DNA from: an uncultured Coriobacteriaceae bacterium
Lineage (GTDB): Bacteria > Actinomycetota > Coriobacteriia > Coriobacteriales > Atopobiaceae
DNA length: 64,000 nt
Assembly: GCA_902786015.1 (NCBI GenBank)
Contig: CADAAU010000002.1
Coordinates: 246,296 to 310,295, forward strand
Reading direction: 5' to 3'
The first letter of the stretch is position 1; each line of letters opens with the position of its first letter. The notes under the pieces were generated by a model, which saw only the letters and a program-made list of their open reading frames with translations, searched no databases and was not told where the DNA came from. Both the position numbers and the translations under genes were made by a program. Positions 8,321 through 16,329 of the stretch are shown piece by piece.

Positions 8321-10195
8321 ATGAAGCATAGCAGTAATGCCTCGCAAACAAACAACACAACACACGGAAGTCGTCACTATGCGAATCAGGAGGAGTTTCC
8401 GCGGCGTCGTAGATGGCCTCGGGTGGTTTTGGGAATCTTGGCCGCCGTTCTTGTTGCGATGGCGGTGGTCGGTGTACTCGTGTTCATTTCTGCACGCGGT
8501 GTCGTAAATCGAGCGCATGATGCTTTGACGCAGGCCAATACCTTGGAGCACAGCATGCTCGATGGCAACGCCGACGAGATGCGCAACACGGCGGATCAGC
8601 TGAGGGGGAGTGTGAAGGACATTCGCGATGAGGTCCACAGTCCGCTCTGGACGGCTGCGACGCTCATTCCGTTTGTTGGCCACGATTTGTATAACGCTCA
8701 GGTCGTGACCGATAGCGCATACGACCTCACCGAAAACGCTCTGGTTCCCTTTACGGAAGGCGTGGCGGGCATCCCGCTCGCAGACCTCGTTCAGGAGCAT
8801 TCCGTCAATACGGGCATGCTGGCATCCATGCGCGATGCAGTAGTGTCGGTCGCTCCCGTCGTCGTGCGCAACGCGGATCAGATCAATGCGCTCACGCCGG
8901 GGGTCATAGGACGCGTGAACACGCTCGTCGACGAACTCAAGGCTCCCATGGAGGCCGCGAAGGTCGTGCTGGGCGATGCCGATCGCACGTTCACGTTCTT
9001 GCTCAATTCACTGGGCGATGGGGGACAGACGCGTACGTATATCATTCTCGCTCAGACGAATGCGGAGATTCGCGCGGGCGGGGGCTTTCCAGGGTCTGTT
9101 GGCCTCATGCGCGTCACCGATGGCAACGCCACGCTTGAGGATTTCCATTCCGTGAGCGATGTGCAGGGTCTCGCGCACGATCACGGCTTTAGGGCAGCAG
9201 TCGGTCAAGATGAGCTTGCGGCGTTTGAAGACCCCTTTGCTACCGATGCTGCGGCATGCACCTACACGCCAGACTTCACACGAACCGGACAGGTTGCTCG
9301 GGAATTCTGGGAGAATGCCTATGGTGCTCCCATTGACGGCGCGCTTGCCATGGATCCCGTATTCCTACAGCGCATGCTGGAGCTGACCGGTGGCGTCACG
9401 GCTCCGGATGGAACGGTCGTAGACGGGAGCAACGCTGCTGAGGAACTCATGAGTGGGGTGTATTGGCGCTATGGCTACGACGAGGATGGCGGTGCGCTCG
9501 AAGACCAGTTCTTCAACAGCGTTGCACACGAATCGTTCTCGCGCCTGCTCGACGCGATGGGTGACTTCAAGCTGGACACCTTCTCCAAGCTTTGGCGCGC
9601 GATAGAGTTGTCTGGTAAGGACCATCGCTTTGGGGTATGGATGACAGATGGGACGAACGAACAGTTCATACGTGACCTCGGCCTCGATGGTGCGCTCGTG
9701 CACGACCAGGCGCATCCCGAGCTTGGTGTTTACGCCAACGACAACACCTGGGCAAAGCTTTGCTGGTATTTGGATATTTGGGCGGACGTGGCCGGCGGTA
9801 CACGCAACGCCGACGGCAGCACGACCTATGACGTCACCGCGCACTTCAAGAACACCATCAGCGAGAATGATGCCACCAGCGCACCCGACTACATCACCGG
9901 TTACAATCCGTGGAAGCGCAGTAAGGGTGACCTTTTGGAGACCATTTACATCATGGCTCCGGACGGTGCGACCATAAGCGATTACGAGGTGCACCAAGAC
10001 ACGCCCATTCCTGCCGACAAGGTCATTCCCGAGATCGAATACAACAAGCAGTGTACGCTTTATGGATGCGACACGCGGGTTTCTCACATCAACATTGAGC
10101 CGGGCGGCGACACAACGGCGACCTTCAAGCTCACCATTCCCGCTGGCGTTGACGCCAAACCCACCGTGCGCACTTCTCCGCTCTGTCACGAATAA
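8321..10195 (+). CDS. DUF4012 domain protein, membrane-anchored
   Basis: 624 residues from the ATG at 8321, with GGGGGGAGA upstream; a GTG lies directly before it. The N-terminus is polar and basic ('EEFPRRRRWPRV'), followed by a single membrane helix at about residues 33-57, so most of the protein should be outside the membrane. The central motif 'ILAQTNAEIRAGGGFPGSVGL' (about residues 240-260) is the hallmark of DUF4012 proteins. These are common in Actinobacteria and Chloroflexi and often lie near surface polysaccharide genes; their biochemical role is unknown. Here the gene stands alone, facing the PTS gene across strong hairpins. Confidence 0.85.
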   Translation: MKHSSNASQTNNTTHGSRHYANQEEFPRRRRWPRVVLGILAAVLVAMAVVGVLVFISARGVVNRAHDALTQANTLEHSMLDGNADEMRNTADQLRGSVKDIRDEVHSPLWTAATLIPFVGHDLYNAQVVTDSAYDLTENALVPFTEGVAGIPLADLVQEHSVNTGMLASMRDAVVSVAPVVVRNADQINALTPGVIGRVNTLVDELKAPMEAAKVVLGDADRTFTFLLNSLGDGGQTRTYIILAQTNAEIRAGGGFPGSVGLMRVTDGNATLEDFHSVSDVQGLAHDHGFRAAVGQDELAAFEDPFATDAAACTYTPDFTRTGQVAREFWENAYGAPIDGALAMDPVFLQRMLELTGGVTAPDGTVVDGSNAAEELMSGVYWRYGYDEDGGALEDQFFNSVAHESFSRLLDAMGDFKLDTFSKLWRAIELSGKDHRFGVWMTDGTNEQFIRDLGLDGALVHDQAHPELGVYANDNTWAKLCWYLDIWADVAGGTRNADGSTTYDVTAHFKNTISENDATSAPDYITGYNPWKRSKGDLLETIYIMAPDGATISDYEVHQDTPIPADKVIPEIEYNKQCTLYGCDTRVSHINIEPGGDTTATFKLTIPAGVDAKPTVRTSPLCHE

Positions 10196-10207
10196 CGGTC
10201 CTTGCGT

Positions 10208-10270
10208 GGAACAAAACTCCCCGGGAACTTCTGTGCCATGTGGAACAGAGTTCCCGGGGAGTTTTGTTCC
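10208..10270. terminator. Bidirectional terminator hairpin between convergent genes
   Basis: Arms of about 26-27 bp (GGAACAAAACTCCCCGGGAA and its inverse, one bulged base) enclose a 10-nt loop. It lies between the convergent DUF4012 and PTS genes. A sequence with the same GGAACA...CCCCGGGAAC core occurs at about 42711-42739. Confidence 0.7.
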
Positions 10271-10279
10271 GCAAGAGAA

Positions 10280-10307
10280 GCCCGGGGTGTTGTGTGACAC
10301 CCCGGGC
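10280..10307. terminator. Second hairpin between convergent genes
   Basis: A perfect 11-bp stem GCCCGGGGTGT/ACACCCCGGGC has a 6-nt loop. It is probably part of the same two-way transcription stop. Confidence 0.55.
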
Positions 10308-10362
10308 GGCGCGTCCCACAAAAGGAAGGGAAGTAAGGAATGCGGGAGCGTCTCTATGTGGG

Positions 10363-12222
10363 TTAGCTCAGGACCTTGAGCAGCCAGTCAACGTCGTTGG
10401 TGGTGCGCATCTTTGCGATGACATTGTCGTCCTCAAGGGCGCGTGCGACGTTCGCGAGTACAGTGAGGTGCTCGCCACCGGCTCCGGCGATACCAAAGAC
10501 CAGGTAGGCCTTCTCCTCGCCCCAGTCTACTCCGTCGGGATACTGGTGCAGCGTGACGCAGGTCTTCTTGACGGAGTCCTTCGCGTCGTTGGTGCCGTGC
10601 GGGATGGCGACGCCCAGGCCCATGTACACGCTCTGCACGCGCTCGCGCTCGAACATGGCATCGATGTAGCTCTCGTCCACCGCGCCGTGTGCCATGAGTA
10701 GCTCGCCAGAGGCGCGGATGGCCTCTTCCTTGGTGACGGACGGGCAGCCCAGTTTGATGCCGTCACGATCGATGGCGATGGCTGGCTTCGTCTCGGATTC
10801 GATCTTCTCGGTGACGACCGCCACGTCTGTTTCGCCCACGCCAGCGGCGGCAGAGGCAGCGACAAGGTCGTTGTAGAGCGTATCGAGGTTGGGGTCGTTG
10901 AGGAAGTTGTTGATGACGACGAACTGTGCTTGCGGGGCGCTCTTGCGAGCACGGTCGGCAAGGTTGGCCTGCACTACGACAATGCGTGCGTTGGCGGGGA
11001 CCTCGTCCACGGAGGCATGCTCAACGATGAGGTCGGGACGGTCGAGCTTAATGCGGTTGCGGAAGCGGGTAGCGCCCATGGCGGAGGAGCCCATGCCAGC
11101 GTCGCAGGCAAAGATGATCTTGTCGCCAAGTCCAGCCTCTGCGGGACCATTGGAGCCGGCCGCCTTCATGTTGGCGACGGCATCCTGAGCGGAAGCGAGG
11201 TCGGCAACGTCGGAGGTACGAACGATGGGCGAGGCGATGAGGAACGATACGGCCGCGCCGGCGAGTACGCCAAGCAGAATCGTGATCTGCTGGCCCTGCG
11301 GCGCCATGGCCATAAAGGCTATGATGGAGCCGGGGGAGGCGGGGCCAACAAGGCCGCAGCCAAAGAGAGAGAACAGAAGGATGGATACGAAGTTACCCAC
11401 GATGGGGGCAATGATGACCTTGGGGTTCATGAGCACGTAGGGGAAGTAGATCTCGTGGATGCCGCCCAGGAAGTGGATGATAACGGCGCCGGGTGCGGAC
11501 TGCTTGGTAGCCTGGTCCTTGCAGAAGAAGCAATAGGCAAGTAGTACGCCAAGACCAGGGCCAGGATTGGACTCGAGCATGTACATGATGGACTGACCGG
11601 CGGTCTTTGCCTGCTCGGTTGCGATGGGTACGAACACGCCGTTGCCGATTGCGTTGTTGAGGAAGAGCACCTTTGCGGGCTCGATGAAGATGGCAAGTGC
11701 TGGCAGCAGGTGCGCGTTTACGAGCATCTCGACGCCAGACTGCAAGACCACCAGGATGGTGCCCATGAAGGGGCCAACGCCGTAGAATCCGCCAATGGCG
11801 AGAAGCATGCCCAAGATGCCGATCGAGAAGTTGTCGATGAGCATCTCGAGGCCGGCGGGCTTCCATTTGTCCGCGAAGTTATCCCACGTCTTGATAACCC
11901 AGCCAGCTAAAGGACCCATGAGCATGGCGCCCATGAGCATGGTATACTCGGATCCGACGACGGCACCCATAACGGCGATGGAACCGATGACGCGGCCGCG
12001 CTGGCCGGCAATCATAAATCCGCCTTGTCCTGCGATCAATATGGGGAGCAGGAACTTAAGAATGGGGCTGACCATTTCCGCGAGTTGCGCATTGGGGAGC
12101 CAGCCCGTTTCAATAAAGAGTGCCGTGAGGAAGCCCCAGGCAATAAATGCGCCGATGTTGGGCATTACCATGCCGCTCAAGGCTTTGCCAAACCTAGATA
12201 CTGCGGCTCTGACGTCTGCCAT
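10363..12222 (-). CDS. mtlA: PTS mannitol-type transporter subunit IICBA
   Basis: 619 residues from the ATG whose codon ends at 12222; GGAAGGAG sits just upstream, so the longer TTG-started frame to 12237 is rejected. The IIC membrane domain (about residues 1-340) carries the mannitol-family motif 'GGIHEIYFPYVLM'. The IIB domain (about 375-460) has the phosphocysteine loop 'CDAGMGSSAMGA', and the IIA domain (about 480-619) has the phosphohistidine motif 'AIPHGTND'. It takes up and phosphorylates a hexitol, most likely mannitol, using PEP via EI/HPr. The promoter region shared with the divergent dehydrogenase carries repeated TTGAAACGA boxes. Confidence 0.9.
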   Translation of the reverse strand: MADVRAAVSRFGKALSGMVMPNIGAFIAWGFLTALFIETGWLPNAQLAEMVSPILKFLLPILIAGQGGFMIAGQRGRVIGSIAVMGAVVGSEYTMLMGAMLMGPLAGWVIKTWDNFADKWKPAGLEMLIDNFSIGILGMLLAIGGFYGVGPFMGTILVVLQSGVEMLVNAHLLPALAIFIEPAKVLFLNNAIGNGVFVPIATEQAKTAGQSIMYMLESNPGPGLGVLLAYCFFCKDQATKQSAPGAVIIHFLGGIHEIYFPYVLMNPKVIIAPIVGNFVSILLFSLFGCGLVGPASPGSIIAFMAMAPQGQQITILLGVLAGAAVSFLIASPIVRTSDVADLASAQDAVANMKAAGSNGPAEAGLGDKIIFACDAGMGSSAMGATRFRNRIKLDRPDLIVEHASVDEVPANARIVVVQANLADRARKSAPQAQFVVINNFLNDPNLDTLYNDLVAASAAAGVGETDVAVVTEKIESETKPAIAIDRDGIKLGCPSVTKEEAIRASGELLMAHGAVDESYIDAMFERERVQSVYMGLGVAIPHGTNDAKDSVKKTCVTLHQYPDGVDWGEEKAYLVFGIAGAGGEHLTVLANVARALEDDNVIAKMRTTNDVDWLLKVLS

Positions 12223-12266
12223 TTTCTCTCCTTCCAATTATGACGGTTGTCTATTTGTGCGTGCAG

Positions 12267-12280
12267 GTGTTGAAACGACA
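12267..12280 (+). promoter_or_regulatory. DeoR-type operator repeat 1 (GTGTTGAAACGACA)
   Basis: A 14-bp box 45 bp upstream of the mtlA start. The identical 14-mer lies upstream of adhE at 20247-20260. Related boxes are at 12320, 12442 and 12474. Spaced direct repeats are typical operators of DeoR-family sugar regulators, and such a gene lies at 13970. Confidence 0.6.
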
Positions 12281-12319
12281 ATCTAACCTTATGATTTGCA
12301 AACCAAAACCTCAATTTAC

Positions 12320-12336
12320 TTTTGAAACGAAAAGAC
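12320..12336 (+). promoter_or_regulatory. DeoR-type operator repeat 2 (TTTTGAAACGAAAAGAC)
   Basis: It shares the TTGAAACGA core with the boxes at 12267 and 12474, lying about 50 bp from the first in the divergent promoter region. Confidence 0.5.
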
Positions 12337-12441
12337 AAACGGTAGGATTTTTCCCGTGAACGGTTAGTAGTCGATAAAGCATATCATGTACGACCTGCAT
12401 AAACGTGAATTCAATCCCGCTCGCACAATTCCATGTTGACA

Positions 12442-12456
12442 TTGTTGAAACAAAGG
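12442..12456 (+). promoter_or_regulatory. DeoR-type operator repeat 3 (TTGTTGAAACAAAGG)
   Basis: It lies 57 bp before the dehydrogenase start codon and has the TTGAAACA variant of the shared core. Confidence 0.5.
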
Positions 12457-12473
12457 TTACAATGGAATCGAAA

Positions 12474-12487
12474 GTGTTGAAACGATA
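12474..12487 (+). promoter_or_regulatory. DeoR-type operator repeat 4 (GTGTTGAAACGATA)
   Basis: It differs from the 12267/20247 box by one base and lies 25 bp before the dehydrogenase start, where a bound repressor would block transcription. Confidence 0.6.
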
Positions 12488-12512
12488 GTATAACGAGAAG
12501 AAAGGAACGGCA

Positions 12513-13775
12513 ATGAAGGCAAAGGCAGTAAGGTTGCATGGGGCAATGGATCTGAGGCTCGAGGAGTTCGAGCTTCCCCCCATCAAGGACGACGAGATGC
12601 TCGTCGAGGTAGTGTCGGACTCTATTTGCATGTCTACCTACAAGATGGCCAAACTGGGCACCGATCACAAGCGCGTCCACGCAGACGCGGCCGAGCATCC
12701 GCCCATCACCGGGCATGAGTTCGCAGGCAACATCGTGGAGGTTGGCGCCAAGTACGCAGATAAGTACAAGCCTGGCCAGAAGTTCACGATCCAGCCTGCC
12801 ATCAACTACAAGGGCTCCATGGACTCGCCTGGCTACTCCTATGAGTTCTGTGGCGGCGACGCTACTTACTGCATCCTCCCACAAGAGATCTTTGCCACCG
12901 ACAGCTTCCTCGTCTACGAGGGCGAGGCCTATTATCAGGCATCGCTCGCCGAACCTCTGAGCTGCTCGATTGGCGCGCTCAACGCGGCGTATCACACGCA
13001 GATGGGTGTTTACACCCATGAGATGGGCATTCGCGAGGGTGGCAATCTCGCGATCACCGCGGGCGCCGGCCCAATGGGTCTTGGTGCGCTCACCTATGCA
13101 CTGCATCGCGACCGCAAGCCCGGCCTGCTCGTGGTCACCGATATCAACCAGGATCGTCTGGACCGTGCTGCGAGCCTCTTCCCGCCCGAGCAGGTAAAGG
13201 AAGAGACCGGCGTCGAGCTGCACTTCGTGAACACGGGCAACATGGATGACCCCGTGGCTGAGCTGCGTGCCATCACCGGTGGCAAAGGCTACGACGACGT
13301 GCTGTGCTATGCTCCGGTGGCTGCGGTCATCGAGCAGTCGAGTGCCATTCTGGGTCGAGATGGATGCCTCAACTTCTTTGCTGGTCCTACCGACACTGCC
13401 TTTAGCGCGCCCATCAACTTTTACGATGTGCACTACAACTCCACGCATGTCATGGGAACGACGGGCGGCAACACGGCCGACATGATCGAGTCCCTGGAGC
13501 TGACCGCTGCCGGTCGCATCGACCCGGCCGTCATGGTTACCCACATCGGTGGCCTGGATGCCGCCGCTTCTGCGACGTGCGGGTTGCCTGGCATCCCCGG
13601 TGGCAAGAAGCTTATCTACACGCACATCTCCATGCCGCTCGTGGCGCTTGACGAGCTGCGCGACAAGGCGACCGAGGATGAGCGCTACGCCGCTCTTGCC
13701 GACATCGTGGAAGGCAACAACGGGCTTTGGTGCCCCGCTGCCGAGCGCTACCTGCTCGAGAACTGGACCGACTAG
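12513..13775 (+). CDS. Zinc-type medium-chain dehydrogenase, sorbose-1-phosphate reductase-like
   Basis: 420 residues; AAAGGAACGGCA precedes the ATG. This is an MDR-family protein with an N-terminal GroES-like domain ('PPITGHEFAGNIVEVG', about residues 67-82), a catalytic-site region starting 'ICMSTYK', and a Rossmann fold with 'ITAGAGPMGLGALTYAL' (about 180). The overall plan resembles L-sorbose 1-phosphate reductase (SorE-like) rather than MtlD. Lying divergent to a mannitol-type PTS and sharing its operator boxes, it probably oxidises the incoming hexitol phosphate or reduces a related ketose phosphate. Substrate and cofactor are not determined. Confidence 0.8.
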   Translation: MKAKAVRLHGAMDLRLEEFELPPIKDDEMLVEVVSDSICMSTYKMAKLGTDHKRVHADAAEHPPITGHEFAGNIVEVGAKYADKYKPGQKFTIQPAINYKGSMDSPGYSYEFCGGDATYCILPQEIFATDSFLVYEGEAYYQASLAEPLSCSIGALNAAYHTQMGVYTHEMGIREGGNLAITAGAGPMGLGALTYALHRDRKPGLLVVTDINQDRLDRAASLFPPEQVKEETGVELHFVNTGNMDDPVAELRAITGGKGYDDVLCYAPVAAVIEQSSAILGRDGCLNFFAGPTDTAFSAPINFYDVHYNSTHVMGTTGGNTADMIESLELTAAGRIDPAVMVTHIGGLDAAASATCGLPGIPGGKKLIYTHISMPLVALDELRDKATEDERYAALADIVEGNNGLWCPAAERYLLENWTD

Positions 13776-13821
13776 CGATTGATTTATAGCACGGGCGCTG
13801 GGAGGGGTAGCCATACCCCGC

Positions 13822-13855
13822 CGCGTGTCAGAGGGTAATCTCCCTTTGGCACGCG
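13822..13855 (+). terminator. Terminator-like hairpin after the dehydrogenase
   Basis: A 14-bp stem CGCGTGTCAGAGGG/CCCTTTGGCACGCG (two G-U pairs, 6-nt loop) is preceded by a second small hairpin GGGGTA/TACCCC at 13804-13819. It is followed by only moderately T-rich sequence. Confidence 0.5.
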
Positions 13856-13969
13856 ACGGGATTACGGCTCTTTATTGCGCATCGTTCCTGTTTTTTGTCA
13901 CCTCTTTATTAAGACACCTTCATTTGTGCATCGGTACGACTCCACATCATGTGGTAGATTGGAGATAGG

Positions 13970-14752
13970 ATGGCAGAACCGGAAGGCAGCACCATGGCCA
14001 TGGCAGAGCGCCGTGAGCGCATCGTTGACTATATAAACAGCGAGGGTACCGTCACGTTCTCTCAACTCAAGCAAACGTTTCCCGACGTGAGCGAGATGAC
14101 GCTGCGTACCGACCTCAAGACGCTTGATAAGCAATGTCTTATCATTCGGGTCCATGGGGGAGCCAAGTCGGTGGGATTTGCCGTAGGTACTGACGATCTG
14201 TTGGCGCGACGTGTGGGGCGTCGTTCGGTGGAAAAGACAACGATTGCACAAAAGGCCGCTGATCTCATTAGTCCGGGCCGAACCATCTTCATCGATTCGG
14301 GAAGCACGACGACGGCGCTTGCTGCGGTTATGGAAGACATGGAACTGTTGGTCTTTACCAACTCGCTGACCGTTGCCTCTGAGCTTGCTCGCCTGGAGCG
14401 CGCGAAAACGCTCGTTATAGGCGGACGTCTCAACCGTTATTCAAAGAGTACCATGGGCGCTCGTGCCATCGAATCTGTGCGGTCTTTGACGTTCGACCAG
14501 GTTTTTTTGGGAGTGACGGGATACCAGCGCGGCGAGGGCTTTTCGTGCGGATCCGATGACGAGGCCGTGTTTAAATCCACGCTCGTCAAGCGTGCCCACA
14601 AGTGCATCGTCCTTATGGACTCCAGTAAAGAAGGCCGACCGTCCACGTTTAGGGTGTGCGGGCTCGGTGATGTAAACGCCGTCGTGTCTGACGGTGGGTT
14701 GTCCGACGACTTTGCCGGAGCCTGCGAAGAGGCGGGCGTTGCGTTGCTGTAG
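13970..14752 (+). CDS. DeoR-family transcriptional regulator
   Basis: 260 residues from the ATG at 13970 (GGAG 5 bp upstream). An in-frame ATG at 13994 with GGAAGG 8 bp before it is an equally good start and gives the usual DeoR beginning 'MAERRERIVDYI'. A winged helix (about residues 12-65, 'TFSQLKQTFPDVSEMTLRTDLKTL') is followed by the DeoR sugar-phosphate-sensing fold ('IFIDSGSTTTALAA', 'FLGVTGY', 'SSKEGRPS'). It probably represses the adjacent PTS and dehydrogenase and, from shared boxes, adhE; a phosphorylated sugar would be the inducer. Confidence 0.9.
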   Translation: MAEPEGSTMAMAERRERIVDYINSEGTVTFSQLKQTFPDVSEMTLRTDLKTLDKQCLIIRVHGGAKSVGFAVGTDDLLARRVGRRSVEKTTIAQKAADLISPGRTIFIDSGSTTTALAAVMEDMELLVFTNSLTVASELARLERAKTLVIGGRLNRYSKSTMGARAIESVRSLTFDQVFLGVTGYQRGEGFSCGSDDEAVFKSTLVKRAHKCIVLMDSSKEGRPSTFRVCGLGDVNAVVSDGGLSDDFAGACEEAGVALL

Positions 14753-14902
14753 TGGCGGCTTGCCGCATGAAGGCAACTAAACTGACTGTCACAATTGATT
14801 CACATGCAAAAAAGCCACGGGTATCGGGCTCACGCCCCACTTCGGCCCGCTGCTCCCCGCCTCGATTCGTGATTCTGCGGCAACTAAATGTGTATCTCGT
14901 TA

Positions 14903-14965
14903 TAGAAATAGTAGAATAAGAGGTGGATAAATAGAATCAATAGAATAGATAGAATGAATAGAAAG
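14903..14965 (+). repeat. Short tandem TAGAAT repeats at about 9-bp spacing
   Basis: TAGAAA/TAGAAT units begin at 14903, 14912, 14932, 14941, 14950 and 14959, so most are 9 bp apart. The block ends next to the ribosome site of the following ATPase. The rest of the 224-bp gap (14753-14902) shows no gene. Confidence 0.6.
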
Positions 14966-14976
14966 GGGTCTTGCGG

Positions 14977-16128
14977 ATGTTCGACAATCCTTTCAGCCCG
15001 GTGTTCGGCGGAAAACCAAACCTTTTCTTTGGTCGGAAGCATATCCTCAGACGCTTTGAGAGGGCACTTCGAGACGAGGGTAGTGAGGATCGTGCCCTCT
15101 TTGTGACGGGGACAAGGGGAAGTGGAAAGACCGCCCTCATCGAGCAGCTGTCTCTTCTTGCCAAGAGGAAGGGCTGGCATGTGATTGACCTGGGTCCTGA
15201 GGACACCGTTCGAACCTTGGCGCGGCGACTTGCTGGGCACGACGAGGAGACGCGGACGATTGACCCGCAACTGAGTGTCGGCATATTAGGGTCAGGCGGT
15301 AGCGTTGGAGGGGTGTCGACAGCGCGTACAACCCGTGTGGAGAGGGGTGACCTCGACGTACTGCTTGTCGAGGCGTGCCTAAACTCGAGCAAGGGTGTTA
15401 TGGTTACCGTAGATGAAATACAGAAGCTCTCAGAGAGCGATGTTTCGGCGATTAGCAACGCGTTTCAGATGGCGTCACGCAAGGGAATGAACTCGATCCT
15501 TGTGACGGCCGGTCTGCCGTTTTCGTATGATGAGGTCATTCGATACGGGGGCTGTACCTTCATGCGACGTGCCGTCCACGAGAGGTTGACCTTGTTGGAT
15601 CGTGGCGAGGTTGTCTCCGCATTTGATGATACGACATCACGAGTTGGACTTAAGCTCGATGCACAGTGCTTGCGGGAGCTCGTGAACGCAAGCTATGGGC
15701 ATCCCTATATGGTTCAACTTCTGGGCTATCATCTTGTGGATATTATTAACGATCGGGATGATAGTGATTTACGTCCTGTCGGTTTGGATGATGTGCGGCT
15801 TGCCGTGGGCAGGGCGGTGGAAGCATACTCGAGTCGAGCGTTGAGGCCAATGGTGGCAGAGCTTTCTGCGACCGACTACGCTTATCTTGCGGGCATGGCG
15901 CAGTGTCTCGACAAGCGGCGTTTCGCCCGTTCGTCTGACGTCGCTCGCGTTCTTGGCAAGGATGTGAAGCAAACGAGCCCATCCCGCGCTCGGCTTTTGC
16001 GTAGCGGCATAGTACTCTCTCCGCGTCGTGGCTATCTTGTGTTTGCAGTGCCTTACTTGGCCGACTACGTGCTCGAGACTCCAAACGAGACAAGTGAGAT
16101 TGAGCGCGTCCGTGCTTGGGGCGTGTGA
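14977..16128 (+). CDS. AAA-type ATPase of the archaeal/ORC-like group
   Basis: 383 residues from the ATG at 14977, 8 bp after GAAAGGGG; a TTG two codons earlier is less likely. It has Walker A 'GTRGSGKTAL' (about residues 44-53), Walker B 'VMVTVDEIQ' (about 140), a sensor-like 'ILVTAGLP' and a C-terminal winged-helix-like portion ('RRFARSSDVARVLGKDVKQTSPSRARLLRSGIV'). The layout fits STAND/ORC-like ATPases often found in accessory regions. No nuclease or transmembrane part is visible. Function is unknown. It opens a block of three P-loop ATPase genes on the same strand and is preceded by 9-bp tandem repeats. Confidence 0.8.
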   Translation: MFDNPFSPVFGGKPNLFFGRKHILRRFERALRDEGSEDRALFVTGTRGSGKTALIEQLSLLAKRKGWHVIDLGPEDTVRTLARRLAGHDEETRTIDPQLSVGILGSGGSVGGVSTARTTRVERGDLDVLLVEACLNSSKGVMVTVDEIQKLSESDVSAISNAFQMASRKGMNSILVTAGLPFSYDEVIRYGGCTFMRRAVHERLTLLDRGEVVSAFDDTTSRVGLKLDAQCLRELVNASYGHPYMVQLLGYHLVDIINDRDDSDLRPVGLDDVRLAVGRAVEAYSSRALRPMVAELSATDYAYLAGMAQCLDKRRFARSSDVARVLGKDVKQTSPSRARLLRSGIVLSPRRGYLVFAVPYLADYVLETPNETSEIERVRAWGV

Positions 16129-16235
16129 GCGGTGAGGCACTGCCGGACTGCTTGAGGGGTTGTTGGGTTCGGGTCGTCGGCAGACTTTATCTATAATCAG
16201 TTCCAGACGGCGGCTTCTCCGGCGGCGGAGGCATC

Positions 16236-16292
16236 ATGAAACGGTTTAATGCGACGGGCCTGTGCGTTCCGCGCAAGCACTACATGCTATAG
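16236..16292 (+). pseudogene. Beheaded start of a second copy of the 18035-type ATPase gene
   Basis: GGAGGCATC-ATG opens an 18-codon frame MKRFNATGLCVPRKHYML followed by TAG. Its first 17 codons match those of the intact gene at 18035 with only five base differences, four of them synonymous, and the ribosome site is the same. Homology stops after 'HYM'. It is the remnant of a homologous gene whose body was lost, probably when the neighbouring ATPase gene at 16330 arrived. Confidence 0.7.
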
Positions 16293-16329
16293 TGAACACA
16301 TGTTTCTGGAAGTCGCGAGGAGGTGCGAC

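Noticed and set aside
12411..13814. Reverse frame (467 codons) opposite the dehydrogenase
   Set aside because: It spans the operator region and the whole forward gene and has no ribosome site or recognisable motifs.
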